Below, piece by piece: positions 6,446 to 9,533 of a stretch of DNA of 9,533 nucleotides (its first letter is position 1; each line of letters opens with the position of its first letter). The stretch spans positions 1-9,533 of the forward strand of contig WQSA01000069.1 of the NCBI GenBank assembly GCA_009788135.1, read 5' to 3'. A program made the translations under genes and the position numbers. This stretch comes from Candidatus Fibrimonadales bacterium. Lineage in GTDB: Bacteria; Fibrobacterota; Fibrobacteria; Fibrobacterales; Fibrobacteraceae. Below the pieces are notes generated by a model. It searched no databases, had not been told where the DNA came from, and was given only the letters and a program-made list of their open reading frames with translations.

Positions 6446-6446
6446 C

Positions 6447-6456
6447 TTTCTATATT
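6447..6456 (+). promoter_or_regulatory. Promoter-like TTTCTATATT element for the zinc-motif gene
   Basis: The decamer ends seven bases before ATG 6464, and the intervening ACCCTCC is not a Shine-Dalgarno. If TATATT is the -10, transcription would begin at about the A of the ATG, giving a leaderless mRNA. Confidence 0.55.
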
Positions 6457-6463
6457 ACCCTCC

Positions 6464-6829
6464 ATGCAATTGCCGAAATATAAAAAGAAGAAGCGAGTCA
6501 AGCTAAAAAAGTGCCAAGAGCCAGGTTGCGGACGCGAATTTTGGGGACATCCAATAGCCAAATACTGCGAACTGCACAGAGACATAAAAGCCAGGCAAAA
6601 ACCAAAAAAAGCTCTGGATAACCTTGAAATGCGCAATATGTTCTTTAAACACGGTTATAATGAACCGGTAGAGGTTCAATTCAAATGCTGTCTGGACGGC
6701 TGCGAAAGTACTTTTCCCGTAAAAATGTTCCCAAAGCAATTCATTTACCCTCGCTTTTGCCTTGAGCACAGGAACGATTTCAAAAGAAGCAACTATGTCC
6801 GCATGCAAAAGCGGAAAATGGGCTCTTAA
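6464..6829 (+). CDS. Small basic protein with duplicated C-x4-C...C-x2-H zinc-binding-like motif
   Basis: I do not recognise this 121-residue protein. It has a lysine-rich start and two similar blocks: C17-x4-C22-x12-C35-x2-H38, and C75 (or C76)-x4-C80-x18-C99-x2-H102. Each ends in a Cys-x2-His-Arg sequence (CELHR, CLEHR). Such arrangements commonly bind one Zn2+ each. With the many Lys/Arg residues, they suggest a nucleic-acid- or ribosome-associated protein, but that is inference. There is no signal peptide or membrane segment, so it should be cytoplasmic. It is divergent from the lipoprotein across a palindromic promoter and appears leaderless. Its TAA stop interlocks with the stop of the convergent phosphate transporter gene. 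The ordered Cys/His pattern and its tight fit between neighbours argue that the frame is real. Confidence 0.72.
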   Translation: MQLPKYKKKKRVKLKKCQEPGCGREFWGHPIAKYCELHRDIKARQKPKKALDNLEMRNMFFKHGYNEPVEVQFKCCLDGCESTFPVKMFPKQFIYPRFCLEHRNDFKRSNYVRMQKRKMGS

Positions 6830-8568
6830 TCCTTGTCTATTCCAAAAATGACATTGCCGTAGCTGCGCAAATGATCGCGAATCTTGCGGTAGGATGTCAG
6901 CATATTCGAGTAAGAGTCGTTGACTATCAAGTTTGTAGCCGTTTCGCCTGCCGCATTCCAAAGCGTTGTTCTCATTGAGCGAATGAAATCCTTCACTTCG
7001 CTGAATTTCTTTTCATGCATTTCTGAATTCGGGCTGGCCATAGCCTCGGCTATAAGGTCTGTTAGCTTGAGCAAATCCTCTTTCTGGAAATCGAGCAAGT
7101 CCGTTTTATTGTCCAAGACTCTGAGACGGAGCTTTACCACCTGGGTCATATAATCAGAAACGCTTTCCAAACTGTCGAAAATTCGCTCGTATTTGAAAAT
7201 TCTCTGCTGAACGGCTTGCGTTGTGGTTTCTTCGCTGCCCACAAAACACGCCAGAATACCCTGAATTTTCTCCGTTGTTTTATCGCACATTTTTTCCATT
7301 TCAAAAATCTGCTCTATTTCCGGCGATTCTTTTTCGGTACTTTCAATGCAAGCCTTTAAATTTTGCAACCCCGTTTTAAGCTGGCTCCCCATATAATTCA
7401 AAACTTTTTGAATACGGCTTTCCGCATCCACAAACCTGATGTAAGAAGATTCTTTGCTGTTGTTGAGCATTGTGAGCAGCATTTCCACTTCCGGTATCTT
7501 AGGCTTCTCCTTGCGGAAGAATCGGGCTTTGACTAATATTTTCTTTAAAAAAGCGCTTTCCAAAAAGCGCGCTACTTGCCGGCAGGGGCCTAAAAACACG
7601 AGCGTGTTGAAAATGTTGAAAGTTGTGTGCAAAGCGGCTATGCCAAGGCCCACATTTATCAAGCTTTTTCCGTCATAATGCTCTACATTAGTAATGCCGA
7701 ATAAAAATTCCAATTCCCATTTTATAAAATCCAAAGCCGGAAAGAATATAAGAGTCATGTAAAATACGCCTATCACATTGAACAGAGCATGGAAAGATGC
7801 CGCTCGGCGAGCATTGTTGTTTCCTGTCAAAGAAGCGATTATGGCCGTTAGCGTTGTTCCAAGATTTTCGCCGAGCACAAGAGCCGCCGCCGATTCAAAA
7901 TTAATTAGACCCTGGCTTGCAAGCACCATGGTTATGCCTATGGTAACGGTACTGGATTGTATTACAACGGTTAAAAGGCAGCCTGCAAAAGCGCATTTTA
8001 AAATGCCCAGATAGCTAGCCAAGAAACCGGCATCCTTCTCGATTTTAAATGTTTGGAAGGCAGCCGCAAATTCGGGGAAATCCTTGATTGGCGATGCGGC
8101 GAATTTCATTATCATCAAGCCGAGGAATATGCAGCCCAACCCCAAAACGCTTATGCCCACGTACTTGACCATTTCTTTGGAGGAGAATACGTAAAAAATC
8201 GCTCCCAGACCTGCAAGCACAAGCCCGTATTGCTCAATCTTTATGGTTAAAATCCATGCCGTTAGCGTGGTTCCTATATTTGCGCCCATAATAACGCCCA
8301 CTGCCTGCGCCAGCGTCATCAAGCCGCTATCCACAAAGCTTACAACCAAAACGGTTGTCACCGAGCTGGACTGTATTATAGCCGTGACCAAGAACCCAAC
8401 TCCAACGCCAAATACCCTGTTATTGGTAGCCACCGCTATAAGGGATCTGATTTTATTGCCTGCAATTTTTTGCAGGCCTTCGGAGAGAAACTTCATTCCC
8501 AAGAGAAAGAATCCTATGCCTCCTATAAGAGCAAATGCGATTTCTAGATAACTAGATGGTTTTTCCAT
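6826..8568 (-). CDS. Na+/phosphate cotransporter family protein (NptA/PNaS type) with PhoU-like C-terminal domain
   Basis: The 580-residue protein has a hydrophobic N-terminal half with the two inverted-topology repeats of the family. Each repeat carries a QSSS/T signature (QSSSVTT at 66-72, QSSTVT at 204-209) followed by a glycine-rich block (GANIGTT at 95-101, GENLGTT at 233-239). From about residue 350 the protein is charged and helical, ending in a PhoU-like domain, as in the long bacterial members. The family couples Na+ to inorganic phosphate movement across the inner membrane; in some bacteria members favour export. The ATG at 8568 follows AGGAAG by about five bases. It lies 44 bp downstream of the PhoR-like kinase gene but has its own promoter-like element in that gap. 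This pairing is consistent with phosphate homeostasis. The stop overlaps that of the convergent zinc-motif gene. Confidence 0.92.
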   Translation of the reverse strand: MEKPSSYLEIAFALIGGIGFFLLGMKFLSEGLQKIAGNKIRSLIAVATNNRVFGVGVGFLVTAIIQSSSVTTVLVVSFVDSGLMTLAQAVGVIMGANIGTTLTAWILTIKIEQYGLVLAGLGAIFYVFSSKEMVKYVGISVLGLGCIFLGLMIMKFAASPIKDFPEFAAAFQTFKIEKDAGFLASYLGILKCAFAGCLLTVVIQSSTVTIGITMVLASQGLINFESAAALVLGENLGTTLTAIIASLTGNNNARRAASFHALFNVIGVFYMTLIFFPALDFIKWELEFLFGITNVEHYDGKSLINVGLGIAALHTTFNIFNTLVFLGPCRQVARFLESAFLKKILVKARFFRKEKPKIPEVEMLLTMLNNSKESSYIRFVDAESRIQKVLNYMGSQLKTGLQNLKACIESTEKESPEIEQIFEMEKMCDKTTEKIQGILACFVGSEETTTQAVQQRIFKYERIFDSLESVSDYMTQVVKLRLRVLDNKTDLLDFQKEDLLKLTDLIAEAMASPNSEMHEKKFSEVKDFIRSMRTTLWNAAGETATNLIVNDSYSNMLTSYRKIRDHLRSYGNVIFGIDKD

Positions 8569-8600
8569 TGTAACTTCCTATCTACAGAAATGTAATAAGG

Positions 8601-8610
8601 AATATAGAAA
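8601..8610 (-). promoter_or_regulatory. Promoter-like TTTCTATATT element for the phosphate transporter gene
   Basis: The minus-strand decamer is in the 44-bp gap after the kinase gene, 32 bases before the transporter ATG. The predicted leader contains AGGAAG at normal spacing. No -35 hexamer or recognisable PHO box is seen upstream, within the kinase 3' end. Its position suggests the transporter can be transcribed apart from the kinase. Confidence 0.5.
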
Positions 8611-8612
8611 AT

Positions 8613-9533
8613 TCACCTGCTAACCCCCAGCGAGAACAAAAACTTCAAGCCTCGGCCATCTTCGCCTCTTTTGGCGGAAATGGTGCCGCCGTGGAAAAGA
8701 ACAGCGTTTTTGACTATGGAAAGCCCCAGGCCGGAGCCACCGGTGGTACGGGTACGCCCATCGTGAACACGGTAAAAACGCTCGAAAAGACGATTCAAAT
8801 GATGTTCCTCGCTAAGACCGCTGCCATTATCCGAAAAGATAAAATATGCTTTGCTGTCTTTCACTTCGCACAATTTTATCTCTATATCAACTTTAATGCC
8901 GGCATGGCGTATAACGTTTTCGGTTAAATTGCGGAAGATTGAGTAAAGCAAATTGTGATTGCCCTCAATTATGAGACTCTCAGGGACTTCGCTTTTGAAT
9001 GTTATGTTTTTTTCTTTCAGAGCCGCAGATGTGTCTTCATACACGCTTGTAATTATGTGCGAAATTTTCCAGCTTTCAAATTTAAGCGATTGAGCCTTTG
9101 CATCTATCTTGGTGAGCAAGCTCATATCGGAAATAAGCTCGGTCAATACTTGGGTTTGCGAGAATGCCCGCTGCAGATACTCCTTTTGTTTTTCTTCTTC
9201 CACATTGTTGCTCAAAAGAATTTCCAAGAATCCGCGAATGCTGGTAACCGGCGTTCTGAGCTCATGGGCTATGTTCCCGGTCATCTCCTGTTTTAAACGT
9301 TTTGTATTTTCCATGGAAGTTACATCAATGAGAATCACTTCAAAGCTTTTGTCTTCAAACATGTTCATGCGGAGCAAAAATTCGCGACCCTGCTTGCTTA
9401 TCTGCTTTTCGTAATAATCTTCGCTTCTGTCCAAAGCCGAAACATATTCTATTTCCTTGCCAACAGTCAAAGGCTGATCGGAGATGATGTTGAAATACTG
9501 CAAAAAAAGCCCGTTGTAAAAAGCCACGGTTTT
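8613..9533 (-). CDS. PhoR-like sensor histidine kinase, C-terminal part (5' end outside window)
   Basis: The frame is open to the right edge, so the gene continues upstream and the GTG at 9527 is probably internal. The visible 306 residues begin in a PAS-like segment (about 1-75, ending VILIDVTSMEN). The HisKA domain follows, with the phosphoacceptor His in NIAHELRTPVTSIRGF (His about residue 90). The ATP-binding domain has an N-box (RNLTENVIRHAG), G1 (FSDNGSGL), an F-box (LFERFYRV) and G2 (GGSGLGLSIV). The full set of catalytic motifs is present. The HELRTPVTSI H-box is typical of the PhoR subgroup, and the next gene is a phosphate transporter, so a role in phosphate sensing is plausible. 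The sensor region and cognate regulator are not visible, and the ligand is inferred. Confidence 0.9.
   Translation of the reverse strand, partial: KTVAFYNGLFLQYFNIISDQPLTVGKEIEYVSALDRSEDYYEKQISKQGREFLLRMNMFEDKSFEVILIDVTSMENTKRLKQEMTGNIAHELRTPVTSIRGFLEILLSNNVEEEKQKEYLQRAFSQTQVLTELISDMSLLTKIDAKAQSLKFESWKISHIITSVYEDTSAALKEKNITFKSEVPESLIIEGNHNLLYSIFRNLTENVIRHAGIKVDIEIKLCEVKDSKAYFIFSDNGSGLSEEHHLNRLFERFYRVHDGRTRTTGGSGLGLSIVKNAVLFHGGTISAKRGEDGRGLKFLFSLGVSR

Larger units (their letters stand above)
6435..6457. repeat. Perfect 23-bp palindrome joining two divergent promoter elements
   Basis: Two 11-base arms (TAATATAGAAA and its reverse complement) flank a single C at 6446. Each arm contains one TTTCTATATT element, one facing the lipoprotein and one facing the zinc-motif gene. 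Polymerase could not occupy both elements at once. A dimeric regulator could also bind the site. Confidence 0.85.

Noticed and set aside
6503..6961. 152-codon minus-strand open frame
   Set aside because: It is antisense to the Cys/His protein and overlaps the transporter 3' end in another frame. It shows no recognisable domain, and the opposite-strand frame has an ordered motif pattern.
7844..8274. Repeated sequence GCCGTTAGCG at 7844 and 8258
   Set aside because: It corresponds to the duplicated GTTLTA segment of the transporter's inverted-topology repeats, so it is explained by the protein family rather than a DNA element.

Overview
The window encodes nine complete protein genes and two partial ones cut by the window edges. 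It looks like chromosomal DNA from a Gram-negative (diderm) bacterium of moderate to low G+C, roughly 40-45% by eye. The diderm evidence is two lipoproteins, a membrane-anchored lytic transglycosylase, PlsC, and an EpmA-type lysyl-tRNA synthetase paralogue. A Fic protein, a DUF4143 ATPase, LPP20-like lipoproteins and an AT-rich intergenic decamer together make Fibrobacterota a reasonable but unproven guess. There are no rRNA, tRNA, CRISPR or insertion-sequence signatures.

Layout. (1) Positions 1-225, minus strand: the N-terminal 75 residues of a Fic/DUF4172 protein, running off the left edge. (2) 226-413: an AT-rich divergent promoter region with three copies of TTTCTATATT. (3) 414-1676, plus: an AAA-type ATPase with a DUF4143 nuclease-like C-terminus. 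(4) 1724-3974, plus: a compact probable operon of lipoprotein, SLT-type lytic transglycosylase and epmA. (5) 3975-4148: a spacer dominated by a 35-bp imperfect inverted repeat built from heptamers. (6) 4149-5839, plus: the overlapping pair pyrC-plsC. (7) 5836-6402, minus: a second lipoprotein, paralogous to the first and convergent with plsC. (8) 6403-6463: a divergent promoter region built on a perfect 23-bp palindrome. (9) 6464-6829, plus: a small basic protein with two copies of a Cys/His zinc-binding-like motif. (10) 6826-8568, minus: a Na+/phosphate cotransporter family protein with a PhoU-like tail. (11) 8613-9533, minus: a PhoR-like sensor histidine kinase, cut by the right edge.

How the genes fit together. 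Most are envelope or housekeeping functions: lipoproteins, murein turnover, phospholipid synthesis, pyrimidine synthesis, EF-P modification, and phosphate uptake with sensing. Fic and the DUF4143 ATPase are the accessory-type genes.

The most notable signals are non-coding. The decamer TTTCTATATT occurs six times, by eye only between genes. Two annotated genes begin just 6-7 bases after it with no Shine-Dalgarno, which suggests leaderless mRNAs. The three instances lying further upstream all lead to genes with a Shine-Dalgarno. Two convergent gene pairs also share the same interlocked stop arrangement, TCTTAATC. No complete novel multi-gene system is evident.
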